Made by a program: the position numbers and the translations under genes | The notes under the pieces: model-generated | Told to the model about the DNA's origin: nothing | The model's input: the letters and a program-made list of their open reading frames with translations, nothing else | The model's database searches: none | Shown here: in pieces, positions 1-6,573 of the stretch | How positions within the stretch are numbered: position 1 is the stretch's first letter | Layout: every line of letters begins with the position of its first letter | Source: an uncultured Collinsella sp. | GTDB lineage: Bacteria; Actinomycetota; Coriobacteriia; Coriobacteriales; Coriobacteriaceae | Assembly (NCBI GenBank): GCA_959600835.1 | Contig: CAUGNQ010000061.1 | Span: 1-11,242, forward strand | Reading direction: 5' to 3' | Length of the DNA stretch: 11,242 bases

Positions 1-393
1 AGAAAGCCCCAGCTCGCCCACCATGTCGATGCACTTTGCCTCCATGCGCGACGTCGCCACGGCCAAGCGATGCCCCTGGGCGGCCAACCCATCCAGCAGC
101 TCGGAAATTCCATCGAACACAGGGTACTCTTCCGGTCCCAGCTCATCAAAAAAGGCACGGTACTCGTCGGCCACCACAAGCGACTCCTCGCGCGAGAAGC
201 CATAAAAGTCGTGAAAGCTCTTCCACAGGGGCGGCCCGATCATGCGGCGCAGGTCACCCATCTGCACCTCCGAAAACCCGCGCGCAGCCAGCGTCTTGCG
301 CGTCGAGGTCATCACCGCCCGGCCTGTATCGGCCACCGTGCCATCGAAATCAAACAGAACAACCGACCGCTTGCATATCTCCAGCTGCTCCAC
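1..393 (-). CDS. HAD-superfamily hydrolase, phosphoglycolate phosphatase-like (partial, C-terminus off the left edge)
   Basis: This is the first 131 codons of a haloacid-dehalogenase-type phosphatase. Reading the minus strand from a GTG gives motif I DFDGT at residues 15-19, where D15 would be the nucleophile and D17 the general acid. A helical cap region follows, with the Gph/PpaX-like segment MIGPPLWKSF at 51-60. Motif II VATSR is at 112-116 with the conserved Thr/Ser. Motifs III and IV would lie beyond base 1. Family members dephosphorylate small phosphometabolites such as 2-phosphoglycolate or sugar phosphates in the cytosol; the substrate cannot be read from this piece. There is no ATG before motif I. 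I chose GTG at 391-393 because GAGAGGG lies about six bases upstream; a GTG at 397-399 is possible. It is divergent from degV, with about 157 bp between the starts. Confidence 0.88.
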   Translation of the reverse strand, partial: MEQLEICKRSVVLFDFDGTVADTGRAVMTSTRKTLAARGFSEVQMGDLRRMIGPPLWKSFHDFYGFSREESLVVADEYRAFFDELGPEEYPVFDGISELLDGLAAQGHRLAVATSRMEAKCIDMVGELGLS

Positions 394-435
394 TGGCACC
401 CTCTCTTCCCCAATTGATGATTTCCACACCGACAC

Positions 436-464
436 TTCAAACTGTTGACTATTCAACAATTGAA
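436..464. promoter_or_regulatory. Inverted repeat / candidate operator between the HAD gene and degV
   Basis: TGTTGA CTAT TCAACA (443-458) is a perfect 6-bp inverted repeat. It is flanked by outer TTCAA (436-440) and TTGAA (460-464), giving an imperfect palindrome of 29 bp. TTGACT at 445-450 inside it resembles a -35 box, paired only with the weak AGCAAT at 468-473. A better -10-like TATACT is at 489-494 but has no good -35. A repressor-type operator over a degV promoter is the simplest reading. The site could also control the divergent HAD gene. The repeat is seen; the function is inferred. Confidence 0.4.
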
Positions 465-550
465 CCTAGCAATGTGGAACGACTCTACTATACTTGTCGC
501 ACTTTGCTCTCAGAAGGCGGCGCGCAAACGCCCCAACGAAAGGTGCAATT

Positions 551-1411
551 ATGTCTTTTGCCATCATAACCGACTCCACGTCGGACATCTCCCCCGCCCG
601 CGCCCAAGAGCTCGGCATTTACGTGATTCCGCTGCATGTGATTATCGAGGGCGAGGACCTGCTCGACCAGGTGCAGATCACCGCCGAGGAGTACGTCGCC
701 CGCATGGCAGGCTCCGAGCAGCTGCCGCACACCTCGCAGCCGAGCGCCGGCGAGTTCAAGGCACTCTTTGACCGCGTGCTCGCCGACGGCCATGACAGCG
801 CCATCTTTATCTCGCTGTGCAGCGAGTGGTCTGCCTGCTATTCCAATGCATGCCTGGTAGCCGATACCCACGAGCTCGACGTGCGCTGCATCGACTCGCG
901 CACCGGCTCGGGTGCCGAGGGCCTGCTGGTGGAGTACGCGCTCGCCATGCGCGAGGACGGTCGCAGCCTGGACGAGACCGAGGCGCAGATCCGCGCGACG
1001 CTGCCCGACGCGCACCTGTTGCTGATTCCCCGCACGCTCGAGAACCTGGTTAAGAACGGCCGCGCACCTAAACTCGCCGGCCAGCTCACCCAAATGCTCA
1101 ACATTCGCCTGGCCGTTTCGCCGGAGTGGAAATCGGGCGAGATCAAGGCCATCAAAAAGGGCCGCGGCGCCAAGCGTATCGTCGCCAACACCATGGCTGA
1201 CTGCCTCGCATTTTTGGCCGAACATCCAGGCTCCAGCGTGCGCGTGCTCACGACCGGCGCCGCCGAGGAGCGGGAGCTCGTCAACCGGGCGCTCGCGGGC
1301 CAGGACTACGTAGACGCCGGCACCGGCCCCATCGGCTGCACCATCGCCACCCATGTAGGCGTGGACGCCATAGCCATCAGCTATTGCCCCCGCTACCAAC
1401 CTGCCAATTAG
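551..1411 (+). CDS. DegV family protein (FakB-type fatty-acid-binding protein)
   Basis: A 286-residue DegV-family protein, the usual length. The family binds a long-chain fatty acid and, as FakB, presents it to the kinase FakA for phosphorylation and entry into phospholipid synthesis. Visible motifs are the N-terminal TDSTSD (7-12), TSQPS (61-65), a Ser-rich turn SEWSACYSNA (91-100), the strand CIDS (113-116), LENLVKNGR (163-171), and GPIGCTIATHVG (259-270) near the C-terminus. T61, S94 and H268 align with the carboxylate-binding Thr, Ser and His of FakB proteins. The turn reads SAC where many relatives have SGT. I chose ATG 551 because GAAAGG sits seven bases upstream; a TTG 57 bases earlier keeps the frame open but lacks a family-like N-terminus. 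No fakA lies nearby. The last codons and stop overlap a hairpin (1398-1434), and a strong terminator follows at 1538. Confidence 0.93.
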   Translation: MSFAIITDSTSDISPARAQELGIYVIPLHVIIEGEDLLDQVQITAEEYVARMAGSEQLPHTSQPSAGEFKALFDRVLADGHDSAIFISLCSEWSACYSNACLVADTHELDVRCIDSRTGSGAEGLLVEYALAMREDGRSLDETEAQIRATLPDAHLLLIPRTLENLVKNGRAPKLAGQLTQMLNIRLAVSPEWKSGEIKAIKKGRGAKRIVANTMADCLAFLAEHPGSSVRVLTTGAAEERELVNRALAGQDYVDAGTGPIGCTIATHVGVDAIAISYCPRYQPAN

Positions 1412-1434
1412 GGACAGGTTTATTTTGGCAGGTT
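1398..1434 (+). repeat. Palindrome overlapping the degV stop codon
   Basis: AACCTGCCAA (1398-1407) pairs perfectly with TTGGCAGGTT (1425-1434) around a 17-base loop, and TTATCT follows. The left arm encodes the last residues of DegV, and the TAG stop (1409-1411) sits in the loop. It could act as a weak terminator or a 3'-end stabiliser. Its style suggests an interspersed palindromic repeat. Confidence 0.6.
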
Positions 1435-1537
1435 TTATCTGGGCAAACGTCAAGCGCCAACAAAGGTTTGTCTGACAAGGCCGGACATGCCGGGACTGTC
1501 GAGCGACCGAGGTACTACCAGCCGCAGCAAAACCATC

Positions 1538-1577
1538 ACGCCGGCGCACCCAACTCAGGGCGCGCCGGCGTTTCTTT
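1538..1577 (+). terminator. Rho-independent terminator after degV
   Basis: ACGCCGGCGC (1538-1547) and GCGCCGGCGT (1562-1571) form a perfect 10-bp GC-rich stem. A loop with an inner CCC/GGG pairing separates them, and TTTCTTT follows on the plus strand. This is the clearest terminator of the degV transcript, 126 bases after its stop. Nothing gene-like was found between 1435 and 1537. Confidence 0.85.
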
Positions 1578-1580
1578 AGA

Positions 1581-1607
1581 AGTTGCAGCGGAACAGGACC
1601 GTTTTAG
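1581..1607 (+). repeat. Imperfect direct repeat, left copy
   Basis: These 27 bases match 4948-4974 at 20 of 27 positions without gaps. Both share AGTTGC, GGAA, AGG and TTTAG blocks. The two copies bracket the primase-helicase gene. The right copy is the left arm of a full palindrome, while this copy has no obvious partner arm. It may be a decayed member of the same interspersed family or a trace of insertion. Confidence 0.5.
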
Positions 1608-1685
1608 TCGAAAGGCCGCAAACCGCTCCCCATACCGTCCCGAATCGCCCTGTTTAGGGGGTTGACTATATCCAATTTCAAGCGA

Positions 1686-1715
1686 TTGTCTTAGATTCAT
1701 TCCAGATGATATGAT
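1686..1715 (+). promoter_or_regulatory. Candidate promoter of the primase-helicase gene
   Basis: TTGTCT (1686-1691) is followed after 18 bp by TATGAT (1710-1715). A TG dinucleotide one base before the -10 makes it an extended -10 element. It lies in the most A/T-rich stretch of the intergenic region (about 1660-1745). If used, the leader to the start codon at 1979 would be about 255 bases. The rival TTGACT at 1662-1667 has no suitable -10. Confidence 0.45.
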
Positions 1716-1721
1716 ATTACT

Positions 1722-1978
1722 CCAACAACAGTACTCATATTTGCCATTTTTTGCCCACCAGCCCATTCGGCCCATTCGGGGGCAACTCCCTGTTGTCTCT
1801 AACCCACCCCATATCCGCTAAAACCCATTCCGCAACAGCCGCACACACTTTGGCGCCACCCGAACACCACTCACGGAGCCGCACTCCACTATCACCGAAC
1901 CGAAACAAGAGCCGAGCGCCCCAACAACCAAAATAACGTACCCTCATTTCAATGAACCCTGACTAGGACGGCATTTAC
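1722..1978 (+). other. Long C-rich, G-poor leader of the primase-helicase gene
   Basis: This stretch carries no convincing gene. A short plus-strand frame here starts with TTG and has no ribosome site or family resemblance. Between 1801 and 1920 I count 53 C against 19 G, and few stable hairpins are apparent. Such composition is typical of Rho-binding (rut) RNA. A tandem 9-base duplication, GCCCATTCG twice, is at 1761-1778. A regulated, Rho-sensitive leader is an inference. Confidence 0.4.
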
Positions 1979-4963
1979 ATGAGCAACGTCACGCATCAAT
2001 ACGCCCTCATCGGGGACACGTTATTCCAATTCAAGAAAGCAATCTCTCACGTATCGGAGCCGCAAAGTCAAATCGTCATCTGCAGCAACGGTCCAGACAT
2101 CCGTTACGCAACGCTCGAAGAATGGGAGAAAGCTGGCAGATCTTTCGACAAACGGGCACAGGCCGAGGGCATCGTCACCAGCGCGAGCCCAGCGCGCGAC
2201 AAACTCGAGCTCTTTCGCAATCTCTTTACTGGTCGTAAAGATGTTTACGCTCATGGGTACCGCAGAAAAGACGGGGGAATCGGCTATGCACCCGCCTGCG
2301 CAAATGAGTGGAAGTCAGGCACTTGTCCCAAAGCGAGCCATCAGAAAGTCAAATGCGCAGAATGCGGCAACCGCGTCTTCCCCGAGTTGAGCGATGCCAC
2401 GATCATCGACCATTTCAAAGGCAATGACGACAGGCTCCGAGACGTCATAGGTCAGTATGTTCTCGATAGTGACAGCAACACAAAAGTCCTGGTCATCGAT
2501 TTTGACGGAGCCGATTGGAAAGAAGCGACCAATGCCATTCGGCTTGTCGCAAAAAGCCATGGAATCGATGCTGCCGTTGAACGATCGAGATCAGGCAACG
2601 GCGCACATGTCTGGTTTTTCTTCCTAGAGCTCGCTAGCGCAAAGACTGCACGAGATTTTGGAAGCAGCCTTATCGCCGAAGCGGCGATGCTCAACAAGAC
2701 AATCACCTTCGAAGCTTTTGACCGAATGTTGCCCGCGCAGTCCACCATTCCCGAGGGCGGCTTCGGAAATCTCATAGCGCTACCCTTTCAAGGAAAAGCG
2801 CAGCGAAAAGGGAACAGTGTATTTGTTGACGAGCAATTTGAGCCCTTTCCCGATCAATGGCTCTACCTTTCGCAAATCCAGTTAATCCCGCGCGTGACGG
2901 TGCAAAGTCTGATTGAGAGCATCGATAATAGACCGCATGGAATAGCGGCTACGGCGACGGCAAACACCACTGCGCCACATTCCCAGAGGCCGCGAAAGCG
3001 GCTCCCGCTCACGCCGCGGGACTTTCCGTCATCGCTGCCCGTCACGCAAGCTGACATGCTCTACATCCCCGAAAAGTCTCTGAGCCCAGCAGCTCAAATG
3101 GAAGTCCGCAGGCTTGCAACGTTTGCCAACCCGGAATTCTTCCGGGCGCAATCTATGCATCAATCAGTATTCGGCAAACCGCGGTACATAGACCTCAGTG
3201 AACTTAGAGATGGCTGCGTCGCGATTCCCAGAGGCTGCAAGGCTCAACTTGAGCGGTTGCTTCAAGAAGCCGGCGCTTCTGCCCACTATTCAGACAAGCG
3301 CGTATCGGGCAATCCAATTGGGATGGCATTTAAAGGGATGCTTCGCCCTGAACAGCAAATTGCCGCCGAGCAGATGCTCGGCCATGAAGACGGAATTATG
3401 TCTGCACCGACGGGTTTCGGTAAAACCATCATCGGAGCCTATCTTATTGCTGCTATCGGTCTTCCAACGCTCGTTATCGTCCCCAAGACCGCGCTCATTG
3501 CCCAATGGAAATCCCAGCTCGAACGATTTCTCGACATAACTGACAACAGGGAGCCCGTCCGAACCCCAAAAGGACGAATCAGCAAAAGGCAGCCTCCGCT
3601 CATTGGGCAAATCGGAGGGGGCGAGACCGCTATAAGTCATCTCATCGACATTGCTTCATTCCAGTCGCTATCCGGCAAGGACCCCCAGACCGGAGAACCA
3701 ATAGCCAAGGAGCTCGTTCGTGATTACGGCCTCATCATCTGTGACGAATGTCACCATGCGGCCGCGCCACAGCTTGAGCTTGTCCTCAAGTCCGCTCCAG
3801 CTAAATATGTATATGGCCTTTCCGCGACGCCCGAGCGCTCGGACGGACTCACGCGATCACTCTCGATGCTCTGTGGCCCGCTTCGCTATGTCGTCGATCC
3901 AAAAAAGCAAGCAATCCAACAGGGGATTCAGCGCGTCGTTAGACCGCGTTTTACCGGAGTTAGGCTACCCTCCTACGAGCCGGGGGCATCCTTTAATCAA
4001 ATTCTCGATCTCCTGTGTGCACACGCCGCAAGAAACGAAGCAATTGTCGACGACGCCCTCGAGACCGCATCAAACGGTCGACATCCGCTTGTGCTATCCA
4101 AAAGGAAAAAGCATGCCGAAGAGCTATGTAGGCTACTTCAAAGCCGTGGACACGAACCCATACTCTTAACCGGAGAAATCGACGCCAAAGAAAAAAAGGC
4201 AATACTGAATAGTCTTCCCGGCATTGAGCACAAGCATCGAATCATCGTCGCAACCGAAAGCCTTCTGGGCGAGGGTTTCGACCTGTCTTACCTTGACACG
4301 CTACTCATTGCCACGCCGATATCTTGGGACGGCAGCATAACGCAGCAAGCAGGCAGGCTGCATAGAAGTCACGAGGGCAAGCAGCGGGTTGAGATATTCG
4401 ACTATGTTGATCTGTCGATACCCATGCTTGGGCGCATGTACCAGAAGAGACTCAAGACCTACGCCAAGCTGGGGTATGAAGTCTTTGAAGCAAACGACGA
4501 TAGACAGAACGATAGCAACATCCTTGTTAGGCCGGCAAAGGCCGTGGAGGCTTTAGCGGATGACATCGCGAGCGCATCGAAAAGCATTTTTATTGCCGCA
4601 CCCTACGCATCCGCCGCATGCCTCGCGAAGCTCGCCGCCGCACTCACGAACGCCGCTGCCCGCGGGATTGCCATTGAAATATCTATTGCCTCGACTCCAC
4701 GCGATGACGTAAAAGCGATTTTTGCCGAGATGAACGTCGACTATTCCATCGAAGCCGAAGGACGCCTGTGCGCATCAGTGATTGACGAGGAAACCGTCTG
4801 GTACGGAACTATTCCATTACTAGCTTTCCCTAAGAAAGAAGACTGCAGCATTCGTTTCAAAAGCAGCGAAGTCGCAGCCGAGCTTTTGAGCGAAATCCAA
4901 CGAAGAGGAGAGCCGGAGCCCGCAGCAACGAACGGGATGTCTCCAGCAGTTGCGGTGGAATAG
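1979..4963 (+). CDS. TOTE-type archaeo-eukaryotic primase / SF2 helicase / PLD-like fusion protein
   Basis: This 994-residue protein combines three modules. Residues about 72-305 form an archaeo-eukaryotic primase (AEP) domain of the kind named after TOTE conflict systems: four Cys (107, 116, 126, 129) that could bind zinc, the acidic pair in VIDFDG (D174, D176), RSGNGAHVW with H210, and FDRMLPAQ near 247-254. A linker (about 340-450) leads to an SF2 helicase: Walker A SAPTGFGKT (475-483), DECHH (589-593), SAT (615-617), and QQAGRLHRS (789-797) with the arginine finger. Residues about 850-975 resemble a PLD-like domain (VWYGTIPLL at 940-948) but lack a recognisable HKD motif. Relatives are linked to anti-element conflict; nucleic-acid unwinding with primer synthesis or sensing is inferred. 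AGGA lies ten bases before the ATG. The gene is visibly richer in A/T than degV, suggesting transfer. Its last codons and stop lie within a palindrome arm (4950-4966). Confidence 0.9.
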   Translation: MSNVTHQYALIGDTLFQFKKAISHVSEPQSQIVICSNGPDIRYATLEEWEKAGRSFDKRAQAEGIVTSASPARDKLELFRNLFTGRKDVYAHGYRRKDGGIGYAPACANEWKSGTCPKASHQKVKCAECGNRVFPELSDATIIDHFKGNDDRLRDVIGQYVLDSDSNTKVLVIDFDGADWKEATNAIRLVAKSHGIDAAVERSRSGNGAHVWFFFLELASAKTARDFGSSLIAEAAMLNKTITFEAFDRMLPAQSTIPEGGFGNLIALPFQGKAQRKGNSVFVDEQFEPFPDQWLYLSQIQLIPRVTVQSLIESIDNRPHGIAATATANTTAPHSQRPRKRLPLTPRDFPSSLPVTQADMLYIPEKSLSPAAQMEVRRLATFANPEFFRAQSMHQSVFGKPRYIDLSELRDGCVAIPRGCKAQLERLLQEAGASAHYSDKRVSGNPIGMAFKGMLRPEQQIAAEQMLGHEDGIMSAPTGFGKTIIGAYLIAAIGLPTLVIVPKTALIAQWKSQLERFLDITDNREPVRTPKGRISKRQPPLIGQIGGGETAISHLIDIASFQSLSGKDPQTGEPIAKELVRDYGLIICDECHHAAAPQLELVLKSAPAKYVYGLSATPERSDGLTRSLSMLCGPLRYVVDPKKQAIQQGIQRVVRPRFTGVRLPSYEPGASFNQILDLLCAHAARNEAIVDDALETASNGRHPLVLSKRKKHAEELCRLLQSRGHEPILLTGEIDAKEKKAILNSLPGIEHKHRIIVATESLLGEGFDLSYLDTLLIATPISWDGSITQQAGRLHRSHEGKQRVEIFDYVDLSIPMLGRMYQKRLKTYAKLGYEVFEANDDRQNDSNILVRPAKAVEALADDIASASKSIFIAAPYASAACLAKLAAALTNAAARGIAIEISIASTPRDDVKAIFAEMNVDYSIEAEGRLCASVIDEETVWYGTIPLLAFPKKEDCSIRFKSSEVAAELLSEIQRRGEPEPAATNGMSPAVAVE

Positions 4964-5010
4964 GGGCCGTTTAGCCAATCGGCCACCGCCCAATCCCCAT
5001 TCCACCGCAA
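4950..5010. repeat. Palindromic element between the primase-helicase and the toxin gene
   Basis: TTGCGGTGGAATAGGGG (4950-4966) pairs with CCCCATTCCACCGCAA (4995-5010), with only one bulged A. An inner GGCCG/CGGCC pairing (4965-4969, 4980-4984) is also possible. The left arm encodes V-A-V-E-stop of the primase-helicase. It sits between two convergent genes and may act as a bidirectional 3' end, though neither strand has a long T-tract. Confidence 0.75.
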
Positions 5011-5025
5011 GTTATAAGCGGGCAA

Positions 5026-5334
5026 TCAGACCTGCGGACCCTGAAACAGCTCCTCGTGCGAACCCATTCTCACCAGCCGGATCACCGGATTAGTCTTATG
5101 CGGCAAGTAGAGAACGACCACATCGACCAAACCATCGGATAGATGGAAATCGATGTGGCCGTTGTAATTGCCGCCCGGGTTCGAAAGCTCGTGGGCGCCA
5201 TATTCTGCGGGAAGCGAGCCGTGAGCCGCAAGCTCTGCGACCGCCGCCTTAAACTCGGTTTTTAACTGCGGATGAATGCGCATCGCCCGTTTGTAATCCG
5301 CCTTAAACTGAGCCTCGACTTTAATCTCAAACAT
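5026..5334 (-). CDS. YafQ/RelE-superfamily mRNA interferase toxin
   Basis: A 102-residue toxin of the RelE/YafQ type, which cleaves mRNA in the ribosomal A site. The residues that act in E. coli YafQ have clear counterparts: H48 in AHEL, D62 and H64 in GHIDFH, D67, H93 in MGSHEELF, and F97. The fold order (N-terminal helices, then the strands LVDVVVLY and IRLVRMG) is also typical. ATG at 5332-5334 starts two bases after the antitoxin stop, with GAGG inside the antitoxin's last codons as ribosome site, so translation is probably coupled. It is convergent with the primase-helicase, 62 bp away. All expected catalytic positions are intact, so the toxin should be active. The substrate codon preference is unknown. 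Confidence 0.92.
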   Translation of the reverse strand: MFEIKVEAQFKADYKRAMRIHPQLKTEFKAAVAELAAHGSLPAEYGAHELSNPGGNYNGHIDFHLSDGLVDVVVLYLPHKTNPVIRLVRMGSHEELFQGPQV

Positions 5335-5336
5335 CG

Positions 5337-5636
5337 CTAGTCCTCATCGAGGAACGACATCAGATCATCCACGCTATCGAACGACGGGCTGTCATCTGGC
5401 AGGATCCCCAACTCATGAGCTTCGGCGATCACCATGGCACGCCTCGTTGCCTCGTTGGGAACTTCGGGTCGACCCACAATCTCAAACGGAATCTTTCGCT
5501 GATTCACAAGCTGCCGAACAGCAAGGTTGAGATACGAATTGAGACTCAGGCCAACCGAATCCAAGAACTCAGTCGCCTGTTCCTTGAGCCCCTCTTCGAT
5601 GCGAACCGTCGTAGGCTTAACCGTTGCAGTAGTCAT
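5337..5636 (-). CDS. RelB/DinJ-family antitoxin
   Basis: A 99-residue antitoxin that should neutralise the adjacent toxin and repress the shared promoter. Residues about 8-50 form a ribbon-helix-helix DNA-binding and dimer domain (TTVRIEEGLKEQA, then VGLSLNSYLNLAVRQLV). KIPFEI at 48-53 is the family signature following it. The acidic C-terminus (DDSPSFDSVDDLMSFLDED) would wrap the toxin. I chose the ATG at 5634-5636 because GGAGG lies six bases upstream and the ribbon strand follows shortly after; an upstream in-frame ATG would run through the promoter repeats. The gene precedes the toxin with a two-base gap. The LOG gene ends 114 bp upstream on the same strand with no clear terminator, so some read-through is possible. 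Confidence 0.92.
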   Translation of the reverse strand: MTTATVKPTTVRIEEGLKEQATEFLDSVGLSLNSYLNLAVRQLVNQRKIPFEIVGRPEVPNEATRRAMVIAEAHELGILPDDSPSFDSVDDLMSFLDED

Positions 5637-5662
5637 ACGCGACCTCCTCGCTCTCGTCTTTT

Positions 5663-5714
5663 GCATCAGTATACCCAGTTTAGAAGGCAGACTGATGTTA
5701 AATAGCATCAGTAT
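5663..5714 (-). promoter_or_regulatory. Toxin-antitoxin promoter with repeated operator half-sites
   Basis: GCATCAGTAT occurs twice as a direct repeat (5663-5672 and 5705-5714). ACTGATG (5691-5697) is the inverted form, giving ACTGATG-N8-CATCAGT at 5691-5712. On the minus strand the first repeat overlaps TATACT (5668-5673), a good -10 box that would place transcription about 25 bases before the antitoxin start; the -35 is poor. Autoregulation by the ribbon-helix-helix antitoxin, alone or with the toxin, fits this layout. Confidence 0.6.
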
Positions 5715-5750
5715 GCCATTCATATAACTACGACGTGACGCGCGCTCGCC

Positions 5751-6509
5751 CTATATCAACCCGCTCAGAGCGGTATCGACGGCCTCGTTGAGGTCGTCGG
5801 TAATGTGTACCAGATCCGGATCGAGCGGACTGATCATGCCGGCGTCCATCACCGGACCGTTGAGCCAGTCGAACAGGCCCTGCCAGTACTCGCTGCCCAC
5901 CAACACGAGCGGCATGCGCTTGACCTTGTGCGTTTGCACCAGCGTGAGAACCTCGAACATCTCGTCGAGCGTGCCAAAGCCGCCGGGAAATACGATGGCG
6001 CCCGAGCTGTACTTAACGAACATGGTTTTGCGCACAAAGAAGTAGCGGAAGTCCATGCCGAGGTTCACGTATTTGTTGAGCCCGTGCTCGTGCGGCAATT
6101 CAATGCCTAGGCCAACTGACTTGCCGTTGACACTCGCCGCTCCCCTGTTGGCCGCTTCCATGATGCCAGGGCCGCCACCGGTGATGACCGCCACGCCACG
6201 TTGCGCGATCTTGCGCCCGACGGCGCGCGCCGCCTTGTTGAGCGGATCGGTCTTGGGCGTGCGGGCGCTACCGAAGATAGTCACCGCAGGTCCAAGCTCG
6301 GCAAGTGCGCCAAAGCCATCGACAAACTCTGCCTGAATTCGCAGCACGCGCCAGGGGTCGGCGTGCAGCCAGTCAGTCGACTCCTCGGGCGCCAGCAGGT
6401 TGGCGTAGGTGTTGTCCTTAGGAATCATGGGGCCGCGCATGACCACGGGGCCGCGGCGGTACGTCTCGTCGTAGGCAGGCTCGCCCTCGACGTTCTCATT
6501 CTTAATCAT
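5751..6509 (-). CDS. LOG family protein (TIGR00730), Rossmann-fold nucleotide-processing enzyme
   Basis: A 252-residue member of the LOG / TIGR00730 family, once annotated as lysine decarboxylase. Characterised relatives are phosphoribohydrolases that cleave nucleoside 5'-monophosphates, releasing the base (cytokinin activation in plants, nucleotide monophosphate clean-up in bacteria). Visible signatures are FGSART (79-84), GGGPGIMEAANRG (111-123), FRYFFVRKTMF (154-164), and the hallmark PGGFGTLDEMFE (175-186) with its catalytic Glu. The roughly 60 residues before the Rossmann fold are typical of this longer subgroup. I chose ATG at 6507-6509 because AGGAG lies five bases upstream; the earlier in-frame ATG at 6581 would translate through the terminator stem at 6522-6573. 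It lies downstream of tgt on the same strand. The natural substrate is not evident. Confidence 0.9.
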   Translation of the reverse strand: MIKNENVEGEPAYDETYRRGPVVMRGPMIPKDNTYANLLAPEESTDWLHADPWRVLRIQAEFVDGFGALAELGPAVTIFGSARTPKTDPLNKAARAVGRKIAQRGVAVITGGGPGIMEAANRGAASVNGKSVGLGIELPHEHGLNKYVNLGMDFRYFFVRKTMFVKYSSGAIVFPGGFGTLDEMFEVLTLVQTHKVKRMPLVLVGSEYWQGLFDWLNGPVMDAGMISPLDPDLVHITDDLNEAVDTALSGLI

Positions 6510-6521
6510 GGGTACTCCTAT

Positions 6522-6573
6522 CGAGAAAAAGAAAAACGGGCGGGGTCGACGCCATGCGTCAAACACCCGCCCG
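6522..6573 (-). terminator. Strong intrinsic terminator between tgt and the LOG gene
   Basis: On the minus strand CGGGCGGG (6573-6566) pairs with CCCGCCCG (6544-6537). An inner GACGC/GCGTC stem lies within, and TTTTTCTTTTT follows. The T-tract ends a few bases before the LOG ribosome site. It ends the tgt transcript or acts as an attenuator for the LOG gene. Confidence 0.85.

Noticed and set aside
488..1549. Open frame of 353 codons on the minus strand
   Set aside because: It is antisense to degV, which carries all family motifs.
1751..1936. Small 61-codon frame in the leader of the primase-helicase
   Set aside because: TTG start, no ribosome site, Pro/Ser-rich content that follows from the C-rich RNA.
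1412..1978. tRNA, CRISPR or known riboswitch in the larger intergenic regions
   Set aside because: I found no cloverleaf with a GTTCRA arm, no regularly spaced repeats and no recognised aptamer core here or at 7863-8298 and 9100-9393.
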